64,000 nt of DNA. Source: Macrocystis pyrifera. Lineage: Eukaryota > Sar > Phaeophyceae > Laminariales > Laminariaceae. Under the pieces are notes generated by a model that worked only from the letters and a program-made list of their open reading frames with translations, was not told the origin of the DNA and did not search any database. The translations under genes and the position numbers were made by a program. Positions 43,730 through 55,087 of the stretch are shown here, in pieces. The DNA lies in contig JASSKH010000012.1 in NCBI GenBank assembly GCA_031763025.1, forward strand, positions 310,001-374,000, written 5' to 3'. How positions within the stretch are numbered: position 1 is the first letter of the stretch; each line of letters starts with the position of its first letter.

Positions 43730-45312
43730 TATCCTGGTTTCCACCTCGAAATCCGGCATGATAATTTGAAGACGAAAAATCTACAACCGCTGTGACCACA
43801 GAACTTGTACGTATTCGTCTTGTATCTCTCTTTTAGTTTCAAGAATCGGCACGGACACTGGTTGTGCTGGATGTCGACGGGTAGAAAGAACAAGAACACA
43901 CAAACACACACCGGGAGCGTTTTTCCGAACAGCAGTGTTTTCTGCTCGTACCCCCACGAATAGAGTACTACGGTAGATGGTCTTCTTCCTCACTGTGTCA
44001 ACCCTTCCCAGGCTGTCTCCCTAGTTCAACCAACTGCACTCATCATGAACTCTATGCACCTCTTGCCCATCCCCTCTGTCCAAGCATGCCAACGATTCAA
44101 TACCTCTCCACAAACCCCAGATTTCCTCCGTTCAATACTCTACACAACAATTTGAAGACGAAAAACCTGCATATGAAATGTTTTGTCCAACAGAAAGAGC
44201 TTCTTTCTCGTAGCAGGTGCCACCACTACTTTTGTTTGTACTGATGTATTATACCACATCTACAGCAGCAGCAGTATTTCTCCAACACCATACAGCAGAA
44301 GCAGTAGCAGTAGGACGCGAGAGGCCAGGGTCAGCGTGGCTGTACGGTCGGCTTGTCGATCTATCCCTTGAACCCTTTGTACACGTACTCCATTTGGTCC
44401 TGTGTTGGTTCTGAACTCCAAAATCGGCATAGTTTGAAGACGAAGAATCTGCACCCGACATGCACTAGAGATGTCCAAGAGAGAGAGAACTTCTCGTAGC
44501 AGGTAGCAGGTGCCACCGCTACTACTGATGTACGACATCTACAGCAGAGCTTCTCCAGCAGCAAGACAGCAGCAGCAGTAGCAGTAGGATCCACGAGGCC
44601 AGGGTCAGCATCGCTGTACGCTCGGCTTGTGTGTGAACCCTTCGTACATGTGTTTCCTGGTTCCGCACTCGTAATTTGAAGACGAAAAAATATACATCCT
44701 GACATGTGTGTCCAACAGAGCTTCTAGCAGTGCCACCGCTACTATTAATATTACTGTACAACAACTACAGCAGATCTTCTCCCGATTCTCCGTCCCCTCC
44801 TCAGTAGGAGGGTCGGCCTGACAATACCACCTGCAGCATGTCTCGGGGGACATGGCCCGAGCGCTCGTTGCTGTGGACAGGCACAGTCTGCCTACCAGTA
44901 CTCGTAGAGCTGGGTTTCGTTTGGTAGAACTAAAAAAAAACAAAACCGCTATAATATTTTATATTTTTAGTGTTGGTTCTGTGTATTTTCAACATGGCCC
45001 AGCACAACATGTGCCTTCAGACGTTGCCGCACCTAGCTCGACCAACTGTGAACGACTCACCACCGCTCCAGCACGAGACGGTTTCGTTTGTGTGTGTGCG
45101 TGCAAAAGAGCCCGCCGGGACTGGAATTGGTGCCGTGTGCGTTGAGCGCGGTGGTCAAACGTGGCCCAAAAAAATGTTGAATCACACACACATACCAGAG
45201 AAACTCAAAGCAAGGCACCCTACCCTCGTATCCGAGCCGTTATGAAGAGGCTGTTTTTTCCATGGAAGACCAAGAAAGAAAAGGCTCGCGCTGCGCGCCT
45301 CGCGCCTCATTA
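43730..45312. repeat. Segmental duplication, copy 1
   Basis: The shared order of landmarks with 45,959-47,662 is: TATCCTGGTTTCCA, GACCACAGAACTTGTA, GGCACGGACACTGGTTGTGC, TTGTCCAACAGAAAGAG, GTAGCAGGTGCCACCACTAC, a CAGCAG-rich segment, GTCCAAGAGAGAGAGAACTT, ACCACCTGCAGCATGTCTCG, GACATGGCCCGAGCGCTCGT, AAAAATGTTGAATCACA and GAGCCGTTATGAAGA. This copy lacks a SINE. The paired ORFs near 44,970-45,245 and 47,313-47,594 are not conserved as one protein, so I do not call a gene. Confidence 0.85.
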
Positions 45313-45753
45313 TTAATAGTCTGAACTCAATATTGTCCTCTCAAGTCTATGTATATATACTCGCGAGGCGCTTATCACAACACCATTAACTCCACACTAT
45401 CTTTGTCGTAAACCGTTGATGCTGTCACTGCTTCCGCTGCCATCGGTTCTTCAATTGCCGCCTGCAGCATGGGAGGTCGAACTGAAGGAACTCGTCAATC
45501 CATCGCTCACCAAAATTACGGACAGCCCTTCTAGCGGCCGGGACCAGACCTGTGCACCCGACGGGTGTATAGGCGTGCTCACGAGGGTGAGTGCCTCGGT
45601 TTATTGACACTACAGGGGATCATCGTAATCAGGACCAATCATGCACAAGGTACTCTGAAGGTACCAGTATTACCTACTTCGTACTTAGTGCCAGGATTCA
45701 AAGGCCGATGGATTGCCCAGCCCAGAGTAACACTCCCCCCCCCTCTGAACTGC
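45313..45753. other. Unassigned DNA with a solo MITE end
   Basis: CAGGGGATCATCGTAATCAG then GACC at about 45,612-45,635 is one MITE end without a partner. The rest holds no recognised feature. Confidence 0.45.
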
Positions 45754-45958
45754 AGTAGTCATATCTGGGATGCATCATGCTGAGCGAATACGGATTATTC
45801 TGTGTTGTGCTGAACCAACACGAACGAACATCCACCTACGACGTCGTTGGTTGGCGAATTTCAATATCGTAAATGTTCTAGGCCTCTCCTGCTCTTGATA
45901 TAACAAACACGGCAGCAGTACGCACACACCTGTAACAAATACTGAATTTTGTCGTGTG
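45754..45958 (+). repeat. Dispersed repeat R, forward copy 2
   Basis: Same landmarks as 42,535-42,770 (GATGCATCATGCTG, ATACGGATTATTCTG, CTGAACCAACACGAACGA, CTGCTCTTGATATAA). It leads directly into the second copy of the segmental duplication. Confidence 0.75.
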
Positions 45959-47662
45959 TATCCTGGTTTCCATCTCGAAATCCGGCATAATAATTTGAAG
46001 ACGAAAAATCTGCACTGCTGTGACCACAGAACTTGTATTCGTATGGTACCTCTCAGGGATTGAAGAATCGGCACGGACACTGGTTGTGCGGAATGTCGAC
46101 AGGTAGAAGGAACAAGAATACACAAACACGCATACCTGACATGTTTTTCCAACAGCAGTGTTTTCTGGTTGAAATCAGCATATTTTGCAGACGAAAAATC
46201 TGCATATGAAATGTTTTGTCCAACAGAAAGAGTTTCTTTCTCGTAGCAGGTGCCACCACTACTTGCTTGTATTGATGTTAGCCGGCGTCCCCGGTGGCTT
46301 GGTAGGTGGTCCGCGTGCCTGTCAAGATCATTTTCGTGGGTTCAAGTCTCACCGAGTGCTTGCTCATAGGGACTTTTTCTTGCTTAAAAAATTGATTAGC
46401 GGAAAGCGCGAGAGAGCGTGAGTTAGCTACATTCGATGAAAATCGACGAGCAGTGGGAATGCTGAACCCTATGCGCGACAAAAGATGAAGGCACGTACCG
46501 GGGGGGAGAAGGGACGACACCTGTGACCACGGCTTGTCCAGAAGATCGTCGAGGGTAAAACCTCCTACGAGTGGGCTGGAAAGTAGAAGTGATGAAGAAA
46601 AAAAAAAAAATAAAAAATTGATGTACGACATCTACAGCAGCAGTGTGTTTCTCCAGCAAAAAAAACAGCAGCAGTAGCAGTAGGTCAGCGTCGCTGTACG
46701 CTCGGCTTGTCAATCAAACCCTCGAGCCTTTTGTACACGTACTCGATCTTATCCTGTGTTGGTTCCGAGCTCGAAATTCCTCTTAATAATTTGAAGACGA
46801 AGAATCTGCACCCGACATGCTCTAGAAATGTCCAAGAGAGAGAGAACTTCTTGTAGCAGGTAGCAGGTGCCATCGCTACTACTGGTGTACGACATCTACA
46901 GCAGAGCTTCTCCAGCAGCAAAACAGCAGCAGCAGTAGCAGTAGGACACACGAGGCCAGGGTCAGCGTCGCTGTACGCTCGGCTTGCGTGTGAACCCTTT
47001 GTACATGTGCTTCCTGGTTCCGCACTCGTAATTTGAAGACGAAAAATCTATAACCTGACATGTGTCCAACAGAGCTTCTAGCAGTTCCACCACACTACTA
47101 CTGCTGTACAATAACTACTGCAGATCTTCTCCTGATTCTCCGCCCCCTCATCAGTAAGAGTGTGGGCCTGACAATACCACCTGCAGCATGTCTCGGGGAC
47201 ATGGCCCGAGCGCTCGTTGCTGTGGACAGGCACAGTCTGCCTACGTATAATCGTGGATCTGGGTTTCGTTAGGTAGATCTCAACCAAACAAAACCCGTTC
47301 TAATATTTTACGTTGTTGGTACTGTGTTTTTCAACATGGCCCAGCGCAAACGTGTGCCTAAACACGTTGCCGCACCTATTTCGACCAACTGTGAACGACT
47401 TACCACCGCACCAGCACGAGAAGGGTTCGTTTGTGTGTGCGTGCACAGAGTCCGCCGGGACTGATATTGGCGCCGTGTGCGTTGAGCGCGGTGGTCGAAC
47501 GTGGTCCAAAAAAATGTTGAATCACAGACACCTACACACACATACAGTGACACTTAAAGCGAGGCACCCTACCCTTGCATCCGAGCCGTTATGAAGAAAC
47601 TCTTTCTTCCTTCGAAAACCAGGAAAATAAAGGCTCTCGCTGCGCGCTTCGCGCGTCTCATT
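45959..47662. repeat. Segmental duplication, copy 2
   Basis: Second copy of the 43.73-45.31 kb block, offset by about 2.23 kb at the start and 2.35 kb at the end. Most of the length difference comes from the SINE at 46,279-46,616, offset by smaller deletions. The copies have drifted by many substitutions, so the duplication is old relative to the SINE. Confidence 0.85.
46279..46616 (+). mobile_element. SINE copy 4 (forward, full length, 8 bp target duplication)
   Basis: Head GGCGTCCCCGGTGGCTTGG, B box GGGTTCAAGTCTCACC, body, tail CTGGAAAGTAGAAGTGATGA plus an A-rich run. It is flanked by ATTGATGT at 46,271-46,278 and again at 46,617-46,624. The matching site in duplication copy 1 (about 44,237-44,255) has a single ACTGATGTA-like target and no SINE. 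It is a clear example of target-primed insertion. Confidence 0.9.
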
Positions 47663-47782
47663 AACATTGTGTTGATCTTAATAAGCATATTTCGTCCTGA
47701 AATCTATGTTCCGGGTAAAGCAATATTATGTTCTGGGTTGCGTGTCAGGCGCGATTGCTGACGCATCTATTGGCACAGGAGG

Positions 47783-48631
47783 GTTATACCACTTTTTATG
47801 CAGTCGGAAACTAGGATCGTAAAAGCCGGTTTCCGATCGGTTATTTTTCCGACTGGAATGTGAATAGCTACCCTTTTTATCGTCCGTCGGATCGAGTATT
47901 CAGTTTTGTATTTTTTCTGGAGACGTTTGATGCAAGTAGCGGAGTGACTTCCAATATATGGACTATTAATAGCTCCAAGACAAGAAGTGTAGGGCAGGCG
48001 GAAGTCGGTTCAAACCTGCTTCTTCGTAATGCTCCTGGGGTCAGGGAGGTCTTCATCCTCCAGCAGCTGCGCCCAACCACAAATGCGTGCTGATGTCTCG
48101 CTTCTTCCTTGTGCAGCGTGTGAGCTTCACACGCGGTGCGTTCTCGTCCATCTCGTCCTCGGGGCCATCGCGGCGCTGGATTTGTTCGAGTGTCACGAAC
48201 GCCACAGCCAGCGCAGCAGTTGGCTAAAAGTCATCGATACCATCGGGTGCTGTCACGTGGTGCTGACGGGCATAGAGAAGGATGTATCTCCCTGACTCGC
48301 GCCGAGCAGCAGCAGAAGGGGCAGCAGCCAAGCCAGCGTCGCCGATGCTGTGGTGTGGGATCGTGTCGTGTGTCGTGTTGTTGCGTGGGTGTGTTGTACT
48401 CCTACGAGTATGCCGCGGGACTTTATAACATCTCCGATGCATGAATCCGACTGGCGAGTTGGATCGAAAACCTCAGTTTTTTCGACTGCCTGGTCCAGTT
48501 GGAAATCATAATCGAAAAATCGTGAATTGAAAAGGCGCCTTTTCACTGCATAAGATCGCCAATTTTGTCTTCGATCGAAAACCGACATTTTCAATCCATG
48601 TTTCCGACTGCGTAAGAAGTGGCCTTATAAC
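47783..48631. mobile_element. DNA transposon candidate with ~60 bp terminal inverted repeats (849 bp)
   Basis: The left end reads GTTATACCACTTTTTATGCA then GTCGGAAAC. The right end on the opposite strand reads GTTATAAGGCCACTTCTTACG then CAGTCGGAAAC. Similarity continues to a shared CGGTTT(T/C)CGATCG near 50-60 bp. Inside are short ORFs on both strands that I do not recognise. No target duplication was evident, so the superfamily is open. Confidence 0.6.
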
Positions 48632-48670
48632 AACGATACATAATGTGCGTGCTATATATATATATATATA

Positions 48671-48998
48671 TTTTTTTTTAATCATCACGTTTACTTTCCA
48701 GCCTAAATCGTAGGAGGTTTTGCCATTAGCGATGTTCTGGACAAGCCGTGGTCACATATGTCGTCCTTTCTCCCCCCTGGTACGTGCCTTTATTTTTTGT
48801 TGCGCATGGGGTTCAGCATTCCCACTGCTCACTGTTTTTCATCGAATGTAGCTAACTCAAGCTTTCGCGCTTTCCGCTATTATAATGCTCAATTTTTATG
48901 CAAGAATAAGTCCCTACGAGCATGCACTCGGTGAGACTTGAACCTACGAAATTGATTTTAGTAGGCACGCGGACGACCTATTAAGCTAGCGAGGACTT
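48671..48998 (-). mobile_element. SINE copy 5 (reverse, diverged)
   Basis: The A tail (T9 at 48,671-48,679), CTGGAAAGTAAACGTGATGA, the body with GGCACGTACCAGGGGGGAG, and the B box AGGTTCAAGTCTCACC are all present. The head is decayed (GTCCTCGCTAGCTTAATAGG). This is the most diverged of the full-length copies. Confidence 0.8.
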
Positions 48999-50289
48999 TA
49001 GTTGACATACGAATAAAACTAGAACATACACTGCTGTAATATCGTTTACAGTAGTAGCATTCGTAAATATGTTGTACTGGAAAATTATTTCGTATATATG
49101 AGTACTGGAGCACTATTATACTACTGTAACTGCTGAGTCATTGCTGTTGATGGCAGGGTTAGGGTCTTATTCTTGGACGCTGCACGCATTGAAACGACGA
49201 TTTCCTGGGCTGGGTACTGACGCAGGACTTGTAATGTGCACTGCACTGCAAGTCAGAAACATTTACAGGTAAACCTATTATTGCTCGTATGCGAAAGTCT
49301 GTACAGCCAGCAGAGAGAGGTGCCTGGGGACTGGATAGATTCACTGAACAGAGGCTTCAGGGTTGGTCACTGGCGCAGTAAGTGCTTCACGTACAGTTGC
49401 CATTGTTGATAGAAGGAGTACGTTGTACTCCCACTTCAGTTACACTGATACACTTTTCAATAGAGCCATCTGGGATCATCGCTGAAGGGTGGCATGTCTG
49501 GACACTGACCGCACTGAAGCATTTTGTTGGTTGGGCGGGGCACTGGCACATAGTGTTCCGGCCTGTATATTCGCCAATATTTTTTTACTACGTACGTCCC
49601 ACCCAATGTGTCTCCAGAAGCGAGAAGAGGGAAGGAGGAGCTCTCCGCCTTTCCGGCAGTCACGCTGTCGCGATTTATGCCCCCTCGCGAGTTACATTTG
49701 GTGCACATACCAAGCGCTAAATGAAGGGGAGGGGTGGATGATGCATGGCATTAAGTCAAGACCTATTATACTCATGAAACAACCACCTTGCATTTGATCG
49801 ACCACATGACCTAAGAGAAGGAGCACCAAGCGGTACGTAGATATCTTGATATCTTGAAGGATAGAAACCGGTACAAAATGTGGGGGGATTGTTGGCCAAG
49901 CTTTCGGCAGTGAAGGTCTACTCGGGAGCATTAGTGGGGTAGTTACCCATGGTGAAACGTACATATGACGGAGAAAACGACGTACGGGGCATCCCGATGT
50001 GTGAGTAAGACTTTGTGTTATGCAAGCCGCCCTTGAACCTTGCACGGTGAAAATAACCTCCCTGGAGGAAAGTAACCAGTACAGCAGCGGGGCAAGAAGA
50101 TAGAAGATACGATCGTGGGACGCCAGGATGGTTACCATGCAGATCGCCTGACACAAACGTGGGGTACTTGTGTTAAGGGTGTTGAACTTGGCTCCCGGCT
50201 ACGAGCCCGTGTTGGAGACACTATTCAGTGTGGTGCGCCGGCAAAAGAACTGAAAGACACCAGACCCTCAACGAGTACTAGGATTGGGA
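48999..50289. other. Unassigned DNA upstream of LINE-B
   Basis: No host gene or element recognised. Overlapping short ORFs (for example reverse 49,692-50,156, 154 codons) resemble nothing known. LINE-B probably begins near the end of this stretch. Confidence 0.4.
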
Positions 50290-50324
50290 AGTCCCAGTAA
50301 CTTGAACACTTCCCACTACCACTA

Positions 50325-53300
50325 TGAACACAAACAAGCTGGAGATATTCTCGGAAGAGATTAGGAGAAAGACGGTGAGGAAGGGTGGGTGGAGAAAGAA
50401 AGATTGGTAGGGTAAAGTACTAGTAGTGCTGATATTTGGAGTTCCTAGCGACATGACAAGGATTGAGTTCAAGAGGAAGTGCGACGAAGTAGGACTGTAT
50501 TGCTTCGCAATAGGAAACGTAGAACGAGAAGGAGAACACTTTCGAGTCACTCTGAAGCTGAAAGCGAGCATGGAATGGCAGAGGATAGAGACAGAAAAAG
50601 TGTCGGCATGGGTTAGAAGACTAGGATGGAGAGTATGCATAGCAAATGGAATATCGAAACTAAGACGCAGCCCTAGGGTGAACGAAGGTAGGGGGAGGCA
50701 AGAAACAGCAGGTGGCTCAAAGGGAATGGGGGAGAAACATAGCTCAGAACAAGCAGACAAGAACAGGAACGGAAACGAAAATAATGCTCAAAGAAGAGAT
50801 AACGGAAATACTCGTGGCGACAACGGAGAACGAACAGGTAAGACTAGAGCGGATAGTGAAACGAAAAGGAGGCTGAGAATAGGATCATGGAACGTATGTG
50901 GCTTCGCCACGGAAGAGCGCAAAAGAATCGAAATTGCCGAACAAGTAAGTAAGCGCGACCTAGACATAGTGGGAATTCAAGAGTCGTGGGAGAAAGAAGG
51001 AGGGGAGATAGGATCCAAAGTTGGAGAGTACGCATGGATAGGGAAAACGAGGAAGGGACAGAATAGCAAGAATAGGGGGGCGGGGGGTGTGGGGTTCCTA
51101 GTCAAAGAATACATGTGTGACATAATAGAGGTGATCAAAGACACTAAATTCGACGAAAGCATATGGATTAAGATTCCAGGGGAGCGGGGAGCGAAATATT
51201 ACCTCTTAGGAAACATATATATATGCCCCCAGAGTCGAAGAATACGATAAAAGATATACAGAGGAAGTTCAGAGAAGTAGCAGTAGATGTACAGAAGTAT
51301 AAGAGGCAAGAAGAAGTAGTACTAGTGGGAGATTTTAACTCAAGAATTGGGAGGGCAAGCAAACTGAATGAGAACATTGGACAGTATGGGGAAGTAACTA
51401 AGAATAAGAATGGGGAAGAGATGTTGAAGTTCCTCAAGCACAACGAGATGAAAACGTTGAACGACAGAGTAAAAAAGGCAGAACCGGAATGGACTAGACA
51501 GTGCATACAAAAGGGAGAAAGCTCTGTCCTTGACTTTATAGTAGTAGGAAATGGAAGTGGTAAGGAAACGGAACTACATGTATGCGCAGCGGACATAGGA
51601 ACTACGGATCACTGTCTAATACGGACAGACAGTCAACAGACGAGAGTTATCAAACATAGAAGAGGTAGGAAATTGTATCGATGGAGAATAGATAAACTAG
51701 AAGTAAAAGAGAAACGGGAAGAGTTCCAAGAAGAGATGGCCAAAAATGCAGAGAAATTTTACGAGCTGTTGGAAATAATAGGTACAACAAGGAAAGATAT
51801 AGAAAGGGATGATGCAGGAGCTAGGATAATAGAAGGATGGGAGCAGTTGGTCAAGACCACAGCAAGTAAAGTAAAAGGGAAGAAGTTGATAGTATGCAAC
51901 AGAGCGGTAAAATGGTGGGATGAAGAAGTGAAAGAGGCTATAAGAGCAAGGAGAAAGGCACACGCAAGGTATACATCGAGTAAAACTTCGACAGGGTGGG
52001 AGGAGTATACTATAGCTAGAAAGAAAGTAAAAGAGATGGTAGAGAAGAAGAAGAAAGGGATATGGAAAGACGTAGTAAATAAAACAAATGAAGACTTTGA
52101 GGGCGGGATGAAGCAGATGTGGGTGGGGATAAAAGGGATACTTGGTAGACAAGCAGGAGAGGCAGACACGGGAATAGCTACTCTAAGAACACAGAACGGT
52201 AAAATGGTTATTAGTTCGAAGGGGAAATGGGAGGTACTAGTAGAGCATTACCGAAAGCTAGGAACACCCACAGCCAACGAAACGTTCGATGCAGAATTCG
52301 AGAAGCAAATCAACGCGTGGGCAGACGCGAACGTAGATACATCAGAAAGGGAAGACAGTGGTTCGGGAGGGTTACAGAGAGAGTTCACAAGGGAAGAGGT
52401 AAAGAAGTGTGTAGCTAAACTTAAGAATAGAAAGGCAGCAGGGGCAGACCAAATAGTGAATGAATTTATGAAGTACGGGGAAGAAGGAATGCTTACCATG
52501 ATGTTTATGTTGTATAACTGGATATGGAAAAACGAATACGCACCTAGGAGGTGGAGAGAAGGAGTACCAGTAAATATATTCAAGAAAAGAGATAAGGCTG
52601 ACCCGGGGAACTATAGAGGGATAACGCTACTAAGCACAGTAGGTAAAATATTTTGTGATTTTGAACGATAGAATGGGAACGATGATGGAGAAGGAAGACA
52701 AAATAAGCGAAGGACAAGCAGGGTTTAGGCCAAACCGTAGCTGCGTAGACCATGTGTACACCTTAGGTAAGATTATTCAAGGTAGGAAAGACGCGGGACT
52801 AACAACGTACTGTTTCTTTCTAGATGTGCAGAAAGCCTACGACACAGGATGGAGAAATTGATTGTGGAAAAAACTGTGGGAAATAGGAATCAGAGGAAAG
52901 ATGTGGAGAATGATGAAAAAGATGACGGAATGTGCGAGAAGTGCTGTGATGATGGACGGGGAAATATCGAAGTATGTTGATATTTTACAAGGTGTTGCAC
53001 AGGGATGTACGTTGTCACCTAACTTATTACATAATATATTTATATTAACGACCTGATAGTAGCAGTTGAGGGAGCAAGGCAGGGAGTCACGGTAAGGGAA
53101 GATACGGTGTCGGGATTGATGTTTGCGGATGACTTCGTGGGGATATCAGAAACACCCGAAGGATTGCAGAAACAAATAGAGAAGGCGCTAGAATACACCA
53201 GGAAATGGAGGGTGACGGCGAACGTCAAGAAATGCGCAGTAGTTGTTTGCAACGAAGATAAGGTAAACCCCGTAAGTTTCAGTTGGAAGTGGGGAGAAAA

Positions 53301-54460
53301 TGAATTGCCGATCGTAGACCAGTATACATACCTTGGCGTAGAGATCTCTAAAGACTGCTGTTGGGATACACATATAGCAAAAGTAATAGGAAAGGGTAAG
53401 GCACAAGTAGGCAAGATGGAGGCGATCCTAACAGACCAGAACCTTAACACTAGGATTAAGAGATGTATCTTGCTGAATATGATAGTACCAAAGCTAGAAT
53501 ATGCAGGAGAAGTATGGGAAGGGAACGCGAAACTCGTAAAACAGTTGGAAACAGTACAAATTACAGCAGCTAAAAAAATCCTAAGATGCTGAAGTACGAC
53601 TAGTAATACAGTATTAAGAGCAGAACTGGGAATGCGCCCACTCAAGACAAATAGAGACATGAGAAAGTTGAACTAGCAATATAAAGCAAGGAACATGCCA
53701 AAAAAGAGTGTTGCTAGCCATAGTTGATAGAGCTGTATGGGAGAAAATATCAAAAGGGCCAGCTGGAATAAGGTGGGATGGCGTAGTTGAGAAAGTATGG
53801 AAGGATCTAGGGGGAAACCAAGTAGAGATGATGTCCGCCGGGAAGTTTGGGACGTACAAGGCAGACGTAGGAGAAAGGATAGAAAGAAGGGAAAGGCCAG
53901 CGCTAAGAAACAAGGTGGAATCGGAAAAACACTTAGAGATATACGGGGGATTGAGGGAAGGAATAGGAATGAAAACGTATTTCCATGGCCCAATGGACTT
54001 CGCGAAAACGCTGAAACTGCGCTTTCGTGTAGGGGACCTGGACCTGCCAGAAAGAAGAAAGGGGTACACCAGTAGCCGGGAAGAGGAGGAAGTAGACGCA
54101 CAGATGTGCCCGTGTGGCAAAGCAATATAGAGTAGAACTCACATAGTAGGAGTATGTGAAATATACAAGGAGGAACGGGATTTGTTAGAGGAGATGAGGA
54201 AAATAGACGAATGTGACATGGAGGAGTTTGATACAATGAATAGCAGCGAGAAAACGATCGCTATCCTAGGAGATAGATGGTGCCCACAGGAGGCCAAACA
54301 GGAAGGGGATAAGATTAGCAAAAAGTTTCTATGTAATTTATTGAAACAACGTAATGAGCGCCCAATTGTTGGAGGTGTCTCTATTAGGAGTAGGAACGGT
54401 GCTCCGTCTCGAAAGGGATGCGTGGTCAATGGTCAAATGACTAAGGCAAGCAACAAATGA
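50325..54460 (+). pseudogene. LINE-B polyprotein remnant (RRM-like, endonuclease, reverse transcriptase)
   Basis: From the ATG at 50,325 a short frame leads into 50,426-51,250: VLIFGVPSDMTRIEF looks like the first strand and helix of an RRM-type fold. A low-complexity linker follows, then endonuclease with GSWNVCGF and GIQESWEK. A frameshift at a C run near 51,225 moves the frame to 51,223-52,671: LVGDFNSRIG, TTDHCLIR, then RT motifs KAAGADQIVNEF and NYRGITLLSTVGK. After a second shift near 52,660 come GFRPNRSCVDH and FFLDVQKAYD, an in-frame stop at 52,859, QGCTLSP (52,998), another shift, and the catalytic LMFADD near 53,113-53,130. A TGA at 53,590 and more breaks follow. At least six disruptions show it is dead. 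The order matches LINEs of the CR1/Jockey/L2 type; the clade is inference. Confidence 0.85.
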
Positions 54461-54465
54461 GTACG

Positions 54466-54534
<69 letters not shown>
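54466..54534 (+). repeat. C homopolymer, 69 bp
   Basis: Directly follows the conserved LINE-B 3' end AATGAGTACG. Runs of this length are hard to sequence, so the exact number may be off. Confidence 0.9.
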
Positions 54535-54535
<1 letters not shown>

Positions 54536-55087
54536 CGAGTTATGGGCCCGCTTGACCATAATATCTACCCCCCTCCTCCAATATGTTTACCCCCCCCCTC
54601 CCCAATATTTCGCACGCTTCCTCGAATATATGAACCCCCCCATATACAGTTACCGTCCCCCATATATTCACCCCCTATCCGATGTACTAGGGTTGATATA
54701 GCCTTATCACCCGCGGAAATACTAGGAGGGATACAAAATATGCGAGGTTAGTGTCAATATGTACTTATCCACCCCACCCCCTAGGATAACACCTATTCAT
54801 GGTTTTTATCACCCGTTGCGTTTTACATACTAGATGTGGAGTACATTATCTGACGAGATGAATATTACAGTATATCAACGGGCCATATTGTATATCAACG
54901 TGGATGTATCATCCGTTGATATTCCATATCACCTGTTGATCTAGCAGGGGGGGGTGAATTCGTGGGGTTAGTATACGCAATGATGGGGATAATGTATATT
55001 AGGGGGGGCGTTGCTATATTGGGGGGAGGGTGGATAGGGTGAATATATGAGGGGGCAGGGGGGGACTGAGGGTTAAGGTTAGATAGG
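54535..55087. other. C-rich/G-rich mirrored region
   Basis: From 54,565 to 54,690 the strand is rich in C runs with ATATATTCACCCC-type words. From 54,940 to 55,070 it is rich in G runs with GGGTGAATATATGAGGGGG. The two halves are roughly inverted around ~54,815. The middle has several CGTTGATAT-type words. No gene is recognised. Confidence 0.6.

Larger units (their letters stand above)
50290..54534 (+). mobile_element. LINE-B: broken APE-type LINE with poly(C) end
   Basis: A second LINE, clearly different from LINE-A. It has an RRM-like N-terminal segment, endonuclease, reverse transcriptase, and a 3' end reading GATGCGTGGTCAATGGTC ... AATGAGTACG followed by 69 C. Further copies of its 3' part lie on the reverse strand at 56.7-59.0 kb. 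Codon use is A-rich (Lys, Glu, Arg via AGA/AGG) and unlike LINE-A, so the two do not share a recent ancestor. The exact 5' end is uncertain. Confidence 0.85.

Noticed and set aside
44970-47594. Paired ORFs (91 and 93 codons) in both halves of the segmental duplication
   Set aside because: The ORFs agree only in parts and other frames are conserved just as well, so there is no sign of protein-level selection.
48029-48594. Overlapping ORFs inside the 849 bp inverted-repeat element
   Set aside because: They are on both strands, run into the inverted ends and resemble no transposase.
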